Part shown: in pieces, positions 1 through 8,591 of the stretch
Position numbering within the stretch: the first letter of the stretch is position 1
Layout: every line of letters starts with the position of its first letter
DNA from: Colimorpha sp002372855
GTDB lineage: Bacteria > Bacteroidota > Bacteroidia > Bacteroidales > P3
DNA: 25,046 nucleotides
Assembly: GCA_946621635.1 (NCBI GenBank)
Contig: CAMOOR010000028.1
Span: forward strand, 1 to 25,046
Reading direction: 5' to 3'
Notes under the pieces: generated by a model
Told to the model about the DNA's origin: nothing
What the model saw: only the letters and a program-made list of their open reading frames with translations
Database searches by the model: none
Translations under genes and position numbers: made by a program

Positions 1-163
1 GGAGACGCAGCACGCTGCGTCTCTACAGATGGGGTTGTTGCTGGGGGAGACGCAGCACGCTGCGTCTCTACAGATGGGGTTGTTGCTGGGGGAGACGCAG
101 CACGCTGCGTCTCTACAGGTTGGGGTTGGTCGACATGGAGACGCAGCACGCTGCGTCTCTACA
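1..163. repeat. Array of four 27-bp palindromic REP-like elements
   Basis: Four near-identical copies of a 27-bp element lie at 1-27, 46-72, 91-117 and 137-163. The first three repeat with an exact 45-bp period, so the 18-bp linkers are also conserved. Each copy holds a palindrome (GAGACGCAG, short loop, CTGCGTCTC) that can form a 9-10 bp stem. Read on the minus strand, each copy begins TGTAG directly before the stem. This resembles the GTAG-plus-hairpin form of REP elements mobilised by RAYT transposases. The resemblance is inference, and no RAYT gene is present in the window. Further copies lie at 301-327 and 24894-24920. Confidence 0.85.
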
Positions 164-186
164 GACGGGGTTGGTCGGCGGGGGTG

Positions 187-228
187 AAAATAATAAAAAC
201 CCCCGCACGGGTTGGCCGTGCGGGGGTT
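187..228 (-). terminator. Rho-independent terminator of the minus-strand adhesin operon
   Basis: An 11-bp perfect GC-rich stem (200-210 with 216-226, 5-nt loop) extends by two A-T pairs. On the minus strand it is followed by a T-rich tract (complement of 187-199, TTTTTATTATTTT). It sits about 170 bp past the stop codon of the 2400-aa gene and faces the right way to end that transcript. Confidence 0.85.
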
Positions 229-244
229 GGGGGTTGGGGTTGGT

Positions 245-289
245 GCCGGCGGGACGCCGGCGGTCCATTTTGCCGGCGGGACGCCGGCG
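245..289. repeat. Two GC-rich hairpin repeats, 27-bp period
   Basis: Two identical 18-bp copies (245-262 and 272-289) each contain GCCGGCG, GGA, CGCCGGC, which is a 7-bp stem with a 3-nt loop. They lie between the terminator and the fifth REP copy. No coding potential is apparent, and they look like a second small palindromic repeat family. Confidence 0.75.
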
Positions 290-300
290 CCCCAGGGGGC

Positions 301-327
301 GGAGACGCAGCACGCTGCGTCTCTACA
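301..327. repeat. Fifth copy of the 27-bp REP-like element
   Basis: The sequence is identical to the copy at 1-27. It is joined directly to the heptamer array at 328, making a REP-plus-heptamer composite that recurs at the right end of the window. Confidence 0.85.
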
Positions 328-397
328 TTAACTCTTAACTCTTAACTCATAACTCTTAACTCTTAACTCATAACTCTTAACTCATAACTCTTAACTC
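328..397. repeat. Ten tandem TTAACTC/ATAACTC heptamers
   Basis: Ten uninterrupted 7-bp units, seven TTAACTC and three ATAACTC, fill 328-397. The last base of the array is the last base of the stop codon of the minus-strand 2400-aa gene (complement of 397-399). The repeat therefore begins immediately at the end of the coding sequence, with no spacer. Confidence 0.9.
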
Positions 398-3300
398 TAT
401 TCGTAGTCGCCGATGATGACGTCGGTGCTGCCGTTGAGGATACCGGCGTTGCCGCCGCCGTAGACGTTGCCTTCGACGGTGGTGCGGTTGCCACGGATGT
501 CGACGGTGGTCTTGCCGTTGCCATGGCCCTTGGGGTGGTCGCCGTCGACAGCGCCGACGGTGGTGGTGACGGCCGTGGAGCCGTAGCCGGCACCGTAGAC
601 GTTGCCGTTGAGGGTGGTGTTGCAGACGCCGTCCTTACTGAGGGTCTGGACGGTGGGGTTGCCGTAGACCGGTGCCGCCGAGCCGCCGCCATAGACGTTG
701 CCGAGGACGGTGACGGTGCGGGGGGTGCCGGAGGTGTTGGTGTCGCAGCCGATGATGACCTTGGGGTTGGCGTAGACGGTAGCCGTCTGGCCGAGGCCGG
801 CGCCGAAGACGTCGGTGGTGAGGACATCGTTGACGATGCGCACTACGGGCGAGGTGATGGTGGTGTCGGAGGGGCGGTAGAAGGCGTCCTTGCCGCCGCC
901 GTAGACGTAGTCGAGGCGCACGTCGGGGCAGGAGGGGTCGGGCTGGACGTTGACGTTGACGTTGATGGTGCCGAGGATGTTGCCGCCCTTGTTGGAGCCG
1001 CCGAAGAGGCACTTGGTCTGGCCGCCGTAGAAGTTGACGGTGACGTCGCCGTGGATGACGCCGCCGGCCTTGTTGCCGCCGAAGATGGTGTCGTATTCGC
1101 CGCCGTGGACGTTGAGGGTGATGGGGCCGTTGATGTCGGCGTTGCGGGCGCCGCCGTAGAAGTTCATGAACTTGGTGCCGCAGACGAGGTCGATGGTGCC
1201 GCCGTTGCCCACTGCCTCGTTACCGCCGCCGAAGGTCTCGCTGTTGATGAGGTCGCAGGGGCTCTTGGGCGTAAGGTCGATGGAGGTCTTGCCCTCGATG
1301 ATACCGCTGGTGTTGGATCCGCCGAAGACGTCGTAGACGATACCGCCTTGGACGCTCACCGCGACGTTACCGGTGCTGGTCATGTTGGCGACGGTGGACT
1401 TCTTGACGTTGGCGGGGAGGGGATTGTCGGTAATGGGGTCGAGGGTGTGACCGTCGCCGCCGGCGAAGGCCATGTAGACGCGGCCGCCCTCGATGGTGAC
1501 ATCGTTCTGCAGCGTGTTGGCCGCACGGCCACCGCCGTAGACATACTTCACGGTGTTCTCATCGCAGTAGTGGATCACCACCTTGGAGAGACGCGAGGTG
1601 TCGCCGGGCCAGGCGGGGTTGCCGTTGTGGCCGGGGTCGAGGCGCTGGGTGATGTACTTCTTGTTGAGCTTGGTGAGCGCGGCGCCGGTCCAGCCGGGAG
1701 CGTCGACGGAGGGGTCGCCGGTGAGCACGCTGGCCTGGTTGCCGCCGCCGTAGACGCCCAGCAGGGCGTAGTTTGCACTGTTGGAGGCTGTCGACTCAAC
1801 CAAAAGGGCTTCCTTGTCGCTGTCGGTGAGGGTGGAGATGGTGGGGCAGGTGTTGGCACCGGTGTGGCCGGTGTGCCACACGTCGACCCGCATCTCGCCG
1901 AGGGGCGAGGAGCCGGCGTCGTTGCCGCCGAAGACATTGCCCGTGTTCTCGTCGCCGGAGGTGCCGATGACGACATTGTTGGAGCTCTGCGCCTCGAGGC
2001 CGATGTTGACCTGGGTGTTGCCGTCGACGATACCTGCCGTGGGCGAAGTGGAGGCACCCATGCCGCCGCCGAAGACGTTGCCCTTGACGGTGCCGCTCTT
2101 GATGTTGACGGTGGTGCCGCCGTAGTCGACGTGGCCGGCTTCGCCGCCGCCGTAGACATTGCGGTAGACGGTGAGAACCTCGTCGCCGGCATCGTTACCA
2201 ATGTTGACCTGGGTCTTGAAGGCATAGGCCATATCGGCGAAGTCGTAGGGGTTGGAGGCATTGGGGAAGTTGGGGTCGTTGGCGCGTCCGCGGCTCGAAC
2301 CGAAGACGTTGCCGCCGAAGCCCACGTTGTCGTTCGCGTCGCCCACAGAGGAGTGGATGTTGACGGTGGCCAGACCGGAGTTGACGTCCTGGATGCGGTC
2401 TGCGGCGCCATTGAGGCCGTAGTCGCCCACAAGGGCCATCGAACCGCCGCCGTAGACGTTGCGGTGGATGGTGCCGCCGTTGACGTTGACGACGGTGTTG
2501 CCGCGCACGTAACCGGCGCTCATGGAGTAGCTGCCGTCATGGGTCAGGTCGCATCCGCGGCCGGCACCGTAGACGTTGCCGACGTTGGCCATACGGCTCT
2601 TCATGACCGGCACCATCGCGGGCTGACCCATGCCTTCAACGGTGGCATAGGAGGCATTCATGTTGTGGCCGATGGTGCCGCCGTTGACGGTGACGCGGGT
2701 GTCATGCAGCACGTGGCCGTTCTCGCCGCCGCCGAAGACGGAGCCGTTGACCGTGCCGCCCTCGATGGTGACGACGGTGTTGTAGACGTTGGCGCGGGCG
2801 GCATATGCGCCGCCGGCCATACCGCGGCCGGCGCCGAAGACACGGCCGTTATTGAAGCCCTTGCGGTCGACGACATAGGTGCCGGCGTTGCCGATGATGG
2901 CATTGGAACTGATAGTGACGATGGCCATACCGGTAATGGTGTCGGCGCCTACATTGTCATAATAGGTTATGCTCGTTTCGGTATAGTCGCCAGTAGTGGG
3001 ATTCATCCAGCGGGCGATAGAGTCGTAATAGTCGCCGGTGGCGGGGTTCGGAACGCGCGTGTTGCTCGTGTACTCGGTAGCATCGGCGCTGGTCTTATAC
3101 TTGTAGGTACAGGGGGTCTCCACAGGGATGCGAGAGGTGTATTCGCCATGGGAGTCCTTGTAGCGGTGCGAGCGCTCCGGTTTGCCTACCGTGTCGTAAA
3201 AGACGGGAGGCTCTGATGTCCCATTGCGGACAGGTTCGTAGGAGGTGTAGTTGCCTTCGGCGTCCTTGTAGAGGGTGGAGCCCACCGATGCCATCGAGCC

Positions 3301-6300
3301 GCCGCCATAGACGTTGTGGGTAACGGTGCCGCCGCTGATGTCGACGTGGGTGTTGCCGTAGACGGTGCCGGCGCTGAGGCTGAGCTTGCCGCTGTGGCGG
3401 TCCACACCGCGGCCACCGCCGTAGACGTTGCCGCGGAAGATGACGGCCGCATCGTTGCCCGTCTCGAAGGTGCAGGCTTCGCCGGTTTGCAGCTCGGTGC
3501 CGTCGCCCAGCACGGTGTAGGCCACAGTGAGGGGGCGTCCCACGGTGCCACCGGTCATGGTGACATAGGTGTTGTTGAGCACGTGGCCGTTCTCGCCCGA
3601 GCCGAAGACCGAGCCGCGGATGTCGGCGCCATTCTGGATGTTGACATAGGTGTCCTCGGTGAAGGCGAAGTGCGAATATTCGCTGCCGGCCATACCACGG
3701 GAGGAGCCGAAGACGTGGCCGTTGTTTTGCCCCGTGGTGCCTATCTGGCCGCCACGGATGGTGACGGTGGCGATGCCGCCGCTAAGGATGGAGGAGTGGG
3801 GCGTGATGGGCACCTCGTTATAGTAACCCACCGAGGCCATCGAGCCGCCGCCGTAGACGTTGTGGTAGACGATGCCGCCGCTGATGTCGACGTTGGTGTT
3901 GCCGTAGACGCGGCCGGCGCTGGTGCTGAAGTTGCCGTCGTGGCGGTCCACACCGCGGCCGCCGCCGTAGACGTTGCCGTGGTAGTGGGTCACAGCATTC
4001 TCGCCGAGCTGGGAGACATAGTCGTTATAGTTGGGGTCGGAGGGGTCGTTGGTGGGGTATTTCACCCAACCGGTGGTGCCGGTTGCACCAGTGTAGGCAT
4101 TGACGTCGCCTGCGCCAGACGTACCGTTGTAGTCCACCTGCTGCGTCCAGTCGGTGCTGTTGATGGGCGAGCCGATGGCGCCGCCGCTGACGTTCACCTT
4201 GGTGTCGGTCATCACGTGGCCGTTGGCACCGCCGCCGAAGACCGAGCCACGCACATCGGCGCCTTCCTGGATATTCACTTCGGTGTTGTTGACGAAGGCC
4301 TTGTTGGCAAAGTCGGAGCCGCTATAGGCCACACCGCGGCCCGAGCCGTAGACAAAGCCGTTGTTCATGCCGTCGGAGCCAATCACACCGCCGTGGATGG
4401 TGACGGTGGCCTTGCCGGTCAAGGCTTCGGCGTGGTCACCCGGGACGATGGGGTAGTCGACGTAGGTGCCCACCGAGGCGATGGAGCCGCCGCCAAAGAC
4501 GTGGTGGCGCACGGTGCCGCCGCTGATGTCGACAATGGTGTTGCCGAACACCTGGCCGGAAGCCTCGCCCAAATAGCCGCCCTGGGTCATGTCGATACCG
4601 CGGCCGCCGCCGTAGATGTTGCCGTGGTAGATATCCACAACGGCTTCGCCATTCGCGTCGAGGGCTTTCTCCCCTGCAGTGAGTTCCAGACCCACGGTGC
4701 CGTCGGTCATGGTGACCATGGCGTCGTAGCGCACGTGGCCGTTCTCGCCGCCGCCGAACACCGAGGCGGCAATCTGACCGCCGCTGATGATGACCTGCGT
4801 CTGGTCGACATAGGCCATGCGGGTATAGAAGAAGCCGTAGTCTGTATGGGTTGCCTCGTCGTAGTAGCCCGGACGTCCCTTGCTGCCGCCGAAGACGGAG
4901 CCCTTGCGGCCGGTCGTGTGGCCTGCCACACGGTCTTTGCCGACGGTGACGCTGTCCACCTCGCCCACCTTGCCGCCGCTGACGGTGACCTTGGTGTTGC
5001 CCACATTGGCGTTGTAGCCGTAGGAGGTGTAGGTTACGCTGTTCACCTGGTAGTTGTAGGTCGCGGCGGTGCCGTTGTAGGGTGGCTGGAATTTATAGGA
5101 GTCTGCGGGGTCGTAGGCATAGGTCATGTGCATCCAGCGGCGTCCCACGGAGGCCAGCTCGCCGCCACCGTAGATGTTGCCCAGGATGTGACCGTTCTTC
5201 AGCTCCACCTCGGTGTTGCCGTAGACGCGGCCGGCATGCATGGCCGCCGAAACAAAGCCGGAGGTGGAGGTGATGCTCGCTGTGTCGTTGGTGTGTGGGG
5301 TGATGTTGTCGCTGCCGTAGCCGCCGCCGTAGACGGAGCCCAGGTAGCAGGCGTCGGTGGTGCCGGTAGCCACACCGTGGCCGATGGTCACCCCCCCGCC
5401 GTCGATGGTCACCTTGGTGTTCTTCAGCACATAGCCCAGCTCGCCGCCGCCATAGACATTACTATAGATGGTGGCGTCGCCGCTGATGTTGATTTCGGTG
5501 TTCTTGCACTTGGCCAAACCGGGCCAGGTGCTCAGGAAGCTGTTGGGGTCGGTCTCATTGGTGGCGCCGAGCTTGAACAGACGTCCCATGCTCGAGCCGA
5601 AGACGTTGCCGCCGGTGGTGTGCACGATGTCGGTGACATGGGCTTGGTTCCAGGCGCCGGCAGGATGTTCGCTGGTGAAACGGTACATCTGGTTCTGGTA
5701 GGCCACCACGTCGCCCACGCTGTAACTCGCGGCGGGATTGAAGGCGGGGTGGGAGAACTCGCGCTGGTTGCCGATGGTGCCGCCGGTGATGTTAATCTTG
5801 ATATTGCCGTGGTCGTCGCCGTCCTGCAGCTTGCCATAATTGTCGTCACCCACGGCTACGAAGTAGGAACCCACCGAGGCCAGACGGCCGCCGCCGTAGA
5901 CGGAGCCGAGCATGGTGGGTCTCACAGGAGTGCTCGCCACGGTGTCGTTGTTGATATTGACTTCGACGTTGCCGCCGATGGAGCCGGCCGTGTAGGCCGT
6001 GCCGCCGAATCCGCGGCCGCCGCCGAAGATATTGCCGTCGACATACGAGGTGCCCCAGGTGCCTACCCAGGCAGCGCTGTCGATGGTCACCTTGGCGTCG
6101 CCCAGCACGTGACCATCCTCGCCGCCGCCGAAGACGGAACCGAAGATGAGACCGCCGCTGACCTTCACCTTGACATTCTGCACATTGGTACGCATGTTGA
6201 ACTCGGTGCGCTGGTCACCCTTACCGGCACCGAAGAGGTAGCTGGTGACGGGGTGGTCGGTGATGGAGTCGATGGTTCGCGGTAGGCCGAGGGTGCCGCC

Positions 6301-7599
6301 GGTCATCACCACGCGGCAGTTGCCCAACACGTCGGCATACTCGCAGCCGCCATAGACCGAGGTGAGGATATGTCCGCCGGTGATCACCACATAGGTGTTG
6401 CCGCGCACACGGCCCTGGAAATTGTAGAACTGGGTGGTGAAGGAACCGCCCGAGCCTCTATTGTCGATAGCATAGGGGTAGTAGCCCGAGCCGCCGCCGA
6501 AGACGTTGCCGAAGAAGGTGTGGCCGTCGCCGGGGTTGTAGGAGGCTGTGGTGTCGCCGGTTTCATTGGCATAGCGATCGTAAGGGAGGTAGTGCTTGGT
6601 GGGAGTGCCGTTGATGGTGGTTTCGTAGCCATATTTCCAGTGCATGCACTCCGGCATAGCAGCGGCAATGGCGTTGATGCGCGTAGCATCCTGGGCCTTG
6701 ACGGCTGCAACGGCTTCTTCCCATTGGCCGGTGGTATAGAGGCCTTTACCCTCTTTGTTCGTCCAGTCATAGCCGTTGCCAATCTGGCCGCCGCTGACGA
6801 TGACGCCGCAGCTGTCGAGCACCTGGCCGTTCTCGCTGCCACCCCACACGGCACCCACGATGAAGGCCGAGCCGCTGACACGCACCTCGGCGGTGTTGAC
6901 ATAGCCGAAACGTGCGTTGTCGGCCGAGGGGTCCGGTTCGTTGGCAACATGGGGGTCGGTGTAGACACCCATACCGGCACCGAAGACATAGCCGATATCC
7001 ACGCGCAAGGTGGCGTCCTTGTGGCCTATCTGGCCACCGCTGATCTCCACCAGGCTGCGGCCGGTACCATCGGCACAGCCGACGGGTTCGCCGACCACGA
7101 TGTCTTTCACGGTATCGGCAGATGTAGCCAAGGTAAAGGTGCCCACGGAGGCCAGCTCGCCACCGCCGAAGACGGTGTTGTGCACATAGCCGCCGCTGAT
7201 AGTCACATGAGTGTTGCCCTTGACATTGGCATAGGTGGGGTCAAAGATGGTGCCGGAGCCGCCACCGAAGACGAAGCCCTTGTAACTGGTGAGGTCGTTG
7301 CCTCCCACATGGGCGGTGCCGGAGATGGTCACGTCGGCGTTGCCGTTGACGGCGCCCAACTCGCCACCGCCGTAGACGTTGTTGTACACGGTGCCGGCGC
7401 TCATCTCCACGGTGGCGTTGCTGTCCACGCGGGCCACATCCAGGCCGGGATATACACCCTTGCCGGCGCCGTAGACATTGCCATGGACAACAATCTGCGC
7501 CTGGGCATTGCCGCCCAGGCCCAACATGGCCAGCAAGGCTATCATTGCAGCCTTGCCTGCAAAAGTATGTTTCATAGTATAACTATTAGTATGTTTCAT
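397..7599 (-). CDS. Giant secreted [VI][YF]GGG-repeat protein (2400 aa)
   Basis: I do not recognise a named family. The N-terminus is a signal peptide: hydrophobic core AAMIALLAMLGLGG and an AQA|Q cleavage site near residue 34. Export is therefore predicted. The rest is about 50 Gly-rich units in which V[YF]GGGxxxxV alternates with short strands such as TxVxISGGT(I/V), typical of a repetitive β-helix-like surface fibre (inference). Residues ~990-1830 hold four larger super-repeats of roughly 160-285 residues. Two foreign-looking inserts occur, at ~620-658 (carbohydrate-binding-like) and ~1442-1556 (Tyr-rich). Residues ~2110-2400 are homologous to the end of the 1667-aa protein upstream in the operon. 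No T9SS C-terminal domain or LPXTG-like anchor is visible, and the protein simply ends ...IIGDYE. Met9 (7575) is an alternative start, because ATGAAACATACT is duplicated at 7599 and 7575. It is likely the last gene of a three-gene operon. Confidence 0.85.
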   Translation of the reverse strand: MKHTNSYTMKHTFAGKAAMIALLAMLGLGGNAQAQIVVHGNVYGAGKGVYPGLDVARVDSNATVEMSAGTVYNNVYGGGELGAVNGNADVTISGTAHVGGNDLTSYKGFVFGGGSGTIFDPTYANVKGNTHVTISGGYVHNTVFGGGELASVGTFTLATSADTVKDIVVGEPVGCADGTGRSLVEISGGQIGHKDATLRVDIGYVFGAGMGVYTDPHVANEPDPSADNARFGYVNTAEVRVSGSAFIVGAVWGGSENGQVLDSCGVIVSGGQIGNGYDWTNKEGKGLYTTGQWEEAVAAVKAQDATRINAIAAAMPECMHWKYGYETTINGTPTKHYLPYDRYANETGDTTASYNPGDGHTFFGNVFGGGSGYYPYAIDNRGSGGSFTTQFYNFQGRVRGNTYVVITGGHILTSVYGGCEYADVLGNCRVVMTGGTLGLPRTIDSITDHPVTSYLFGAGKGDQRTEFNMRTNVQNVKVKVSGGLIFGSVFGGGEDGHVLGDAKVTIDSAAWVGTWGTSYVDGNIFGGGRGFGGTAYTAGSIGGNVEVNINNDTVASTPVRPTMLGSVYGGGRLASVGSYFVAVGDDNYGKLQDGDDHGNIKINITGGTIGNQREFSHPAFNPAASYSVGDVVAYQNQMYRFTSEHPAGAWNQAHVTDIVHTTGGNVFGSSMGRLFKLGATNETDPNSFLSTWPGLAKCKNTEINISGDATIYSNVYGGGELGYVLKNTKVTIDGGGVTIGHGVATGTTDACYLGSVYGGGYGSDNITPHTNDTASITSTSGFVSAAMHAGRVYGNTEVELKNGHILGNIYGGGELASVGRRWMHMTYAYDPADSYKFQPPYNGTAATYNYQVNSVTYTSYGYNANVGNTKVTVSGGKVGEVDSVTVGKDRVAGHTTGRKGSVFGGSKGRPGYYDEATHTDYGFFYTRMAYVDQTQVIISGGQIAASVFGGGENGHVRYDAMVTMTDGTVGLELTAGEKALDANGEAVVDIYHGNIYGGGRGIDMTQGGYLGEASGQVFGNTIVDISGGTVRHHVFGGGSIASVGTYVDYPIVPGDHAEALTGKATVTIHGGVIGSDGMNNGFVYGSGRGVAYSGSDFANKAFVNNTEVNIQEGADVRGSVFGGGANGHVMTDTKVNVSGGAIGSPINSTDWTQQVDYNGTSGAGDVNAYTGATGTTGWVKYPTNDPSDPNYNDYVSQLGENAVTHYHGNVYGGGRGVDRHDGNFSTSAGRVYGNTNVDISGGIVYHNVYGGGSMASVGYYNEVPITPHSSILSGGIATVTIRGGQIGTTGQNNGHVFGSSRGMAGSEYSHFAFTEDTYVNIQNGADIRGSVFGSGENGHVLNNTYVTMTGGTVGRPLTVAYTVLGDGTELQTGEACTFETGNDAAVIFRGNVYGGGRGVDRHSGKLSLSAGTVYGNTHVDISGGTVTHNVYGGGSMASVGSTLYKDAEGNYTSYEPVRNGTSEPPVFYDTVGKPERSHRYKDSHGEYTSRIPVETPCTYKYKTSADATEYTSNTRVPNPATGDYYDSIARWMNPTTGDYTETSITYYDNVGADTITGMAIVTISSNAIIGNAGTYVVDRKGFNNGRVFGAGRGMAGGAYAARANVYNTVVTIEGGTVNGSVFGGGENGHVLHDTRVTVNGGTIGHNMNASYATVEGMGQPAMVPVMKSRMANVGNVYGAGRGCDLTHDGSYSMSAGYVRGNTVVNVNGGTIHRNVYGGGSMALVGDYGLNGAADRIQDVNSGLATVNIHSSVGDANDNVGFGGNVFGSSRGRANDPNFPNASNPYDFADMAYAFKTQVNIGNDAGDEVLTVYRNVYGGGEAGHVDYGGTTVNIKSGTVKGNVFGGGMGASTSPTAGIVDGNTQVNIGLEAQSSNNVVIGTSGDENTGNVFGGNDAGSSPLGEMRVDVWHTGHTGANTCPTISTLTDSDKEALLVESTASNSANYALLGVYGGGNQASVLTGDPSVDAPGWTGAALTKLNKKYITQRLDPGHNGNPAWPGDTSRLSKVVIHYCDENTVKYVYGGGRAANTLQNDVTIEGGRVYMAFAGGDGHTLDPITDNPLPANVKKSTVANMTSTGNVAVSVQGGIVYDVFGGSNTSGIIEGKTSIDLTPKSPCDLINSETFGGGNEAVGNGGTIDLVCGTKFMNFYGGARNADINGPITLNVHGGEYDTIFGGNKAGGVIHGDVTVNFYGGQTKCLFGGSNKGGNILGTINVNVNVQPDPSCPDVRLDYVYGGGKDAFYRPSDTTITSPVVRIVNDVLTTDVFGAGLGQTATVYANPKVIIGCDTNTSGTPRTVTVLGNVYGGGSAAPVYGNPTVQTLSKDGVCNTTLNGNVYGAGYGSTAVTTTVGAVDGDHPKGHGNGKTTVDIRGNRTTVEGNVYGGGNAGILNGSTDVIIGDYE

Positions 7600-7638
7600 T
7601 TATATGATATTTTCTCTATTTGACTATATTTTCACTGT

Positions 7639-8574
7639 CTATAATTGCTTCAATATTATTTCTTTGTCGATCCCCATTAATTCAAAGGCAAAGAGTCGCT
7701 TGCCAAGGTCTTTGAACGAGGCACCAAAATGGTAGAGAGCGTCGTCGAGCATGAGAAAACGGTCGTGGAAACGCTTGTTATATTGTTTCACGACAATCGC
7801 CCGTCCATGCTGGCTCTGGTATAGTTGCTGCATGCGGACAATATCCTTGCCGACATGTTCTGTGTATATCGTTGCATCGACTCCCGGCAGCCGTTTTTCG
7901 AGCAAATCAAACACCGATGCATCAATGTAGTTGTCGATTAGGATGATTTCATTATGCGCCGACTTGACGAGCGCTTCAGCCAGCTTATATGCGTCGAAAA
8001 TCTGACCCTCATAGAGGACACCCTCTATCGGCGGCTGATTGGTGCGCACAAAGAAATCTATCTTTTCCTGTTGGTCGACAAGTGTGGTCTCTATACGTTC
8101 TATTCTGCGCCGCTGCGCCTCAATCCTCATGTCCATCCGCTGCTCCATCTGTATGAGCTGGTGGTTGACAGCATAGCCACGCAACAGGTACTGTTTTAAC
8201 ACCTTGTTGGCCCACTGTCTGAACTCGATACCACGCTTTGTATTGACACGGAAGCCGATGGAAATGATGGCATCAAGATTATAATAGGTGAGGTTGCGGG
8301 CAACCGTTCTCTGTCCCTCTTTGCGAACTGTTCGGAATTCCCGAACAGTTGACGTTGCGTCGAGTTCCTGCTGTTCGTATATATTCCTTATATGCTCGCT
8401 TATATTCGCTTTGCTCGATTGGAAGAGGTCGACAATCTGAGCTTGCGTCAGCCATACGGAATCATCCTCCAGCCTCACCTCGAGCCTTATGGTCGAATCC
8501 GGCTGGTAAAGGACAATCTCACCCTGCGGCTGCGGAGTGGAAATGCTCTTATTATGTATAGATTCCGTTGTCAT
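7639..8574 (-). CDS. RhuM-family protein with PLD-like C-terminal domain (311 aa)
   Basis: Residues ~15-140 match the RhuM (virulence RhuM) family. They include the helix-turn-helix-like WLTQAQIVDLF (41-51), STVREFRTV (75-83), NLDAIISIGFRV (99-110) and RGIEFRQWA (114-122). A charged, probably coiled segment (~140-175) follows. Residues ~192-311 resemble the PLD-like domain often fused to such proteins, with LIDNYID (212-218) and HDRFLMLDD (270-278) in place of the classical HxK motif. Family members are common in mobile and defence-linked islands; their biochemical role is poorly known and DNA binding is inferred. There is no signal peptide, so it should be cytoplasmic. The gene lies 17 bp after the upstream adhesin gene and 39 bp before the next, in the same direction. 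Its GC content is visibly lower than either neighbour, which suggests separate acquisition. Confidence 0.85.
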   Translation of the reverse strand: MTTESIHNKSISTPQPQGEIVLYQPDSTIRLEVRLEDDSVWLTQAQIVDLFQSSKANISEHIRNIYEQQELDATSTVREFRTVRKEGQRTVARNLTYYNLDAIISIGFRVNTKRGIEFRQWANKVLKQYLLRGYAVNHQLIQMEQRMDMRIEAQRRRIERIETTLVDQQEKIDFFVRTNQPPIEGVLYEGQIFDAYKLAEALVKSAHNEIILIDNYIDASVFDLLEKRLPGVDATIYTEHVGKDIVRMQQLYQSQHGRAIVVKQYNKRFHDRFLMLDDALYHFGASFKDLGKRLFAFELMGIDKEIILKQL

Positions 8575-8591
8575 TATATCTTATAGTTTAT

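Noticed and set aside
1..163. CRISPR-like array (27-bp repeats at 45-bp spacing)
   Set aside because: The 18-bp 'spacers' are identical rather than unique, the repeats are full palindromes, and copies occur singly elsewhere (301, 24894). No cas genes are present.
523..6285. Long open frames of ~900 and ~990 codons on the plus strand opposite the 2400-aa gene
   Set aside because: They are Val/Ala/Asp/Gly-rich mirror images of the [VI][YF]GGG repeats. GC-rich repetitive codons keep the antisense frame open, and there are no signal peptides or domains.
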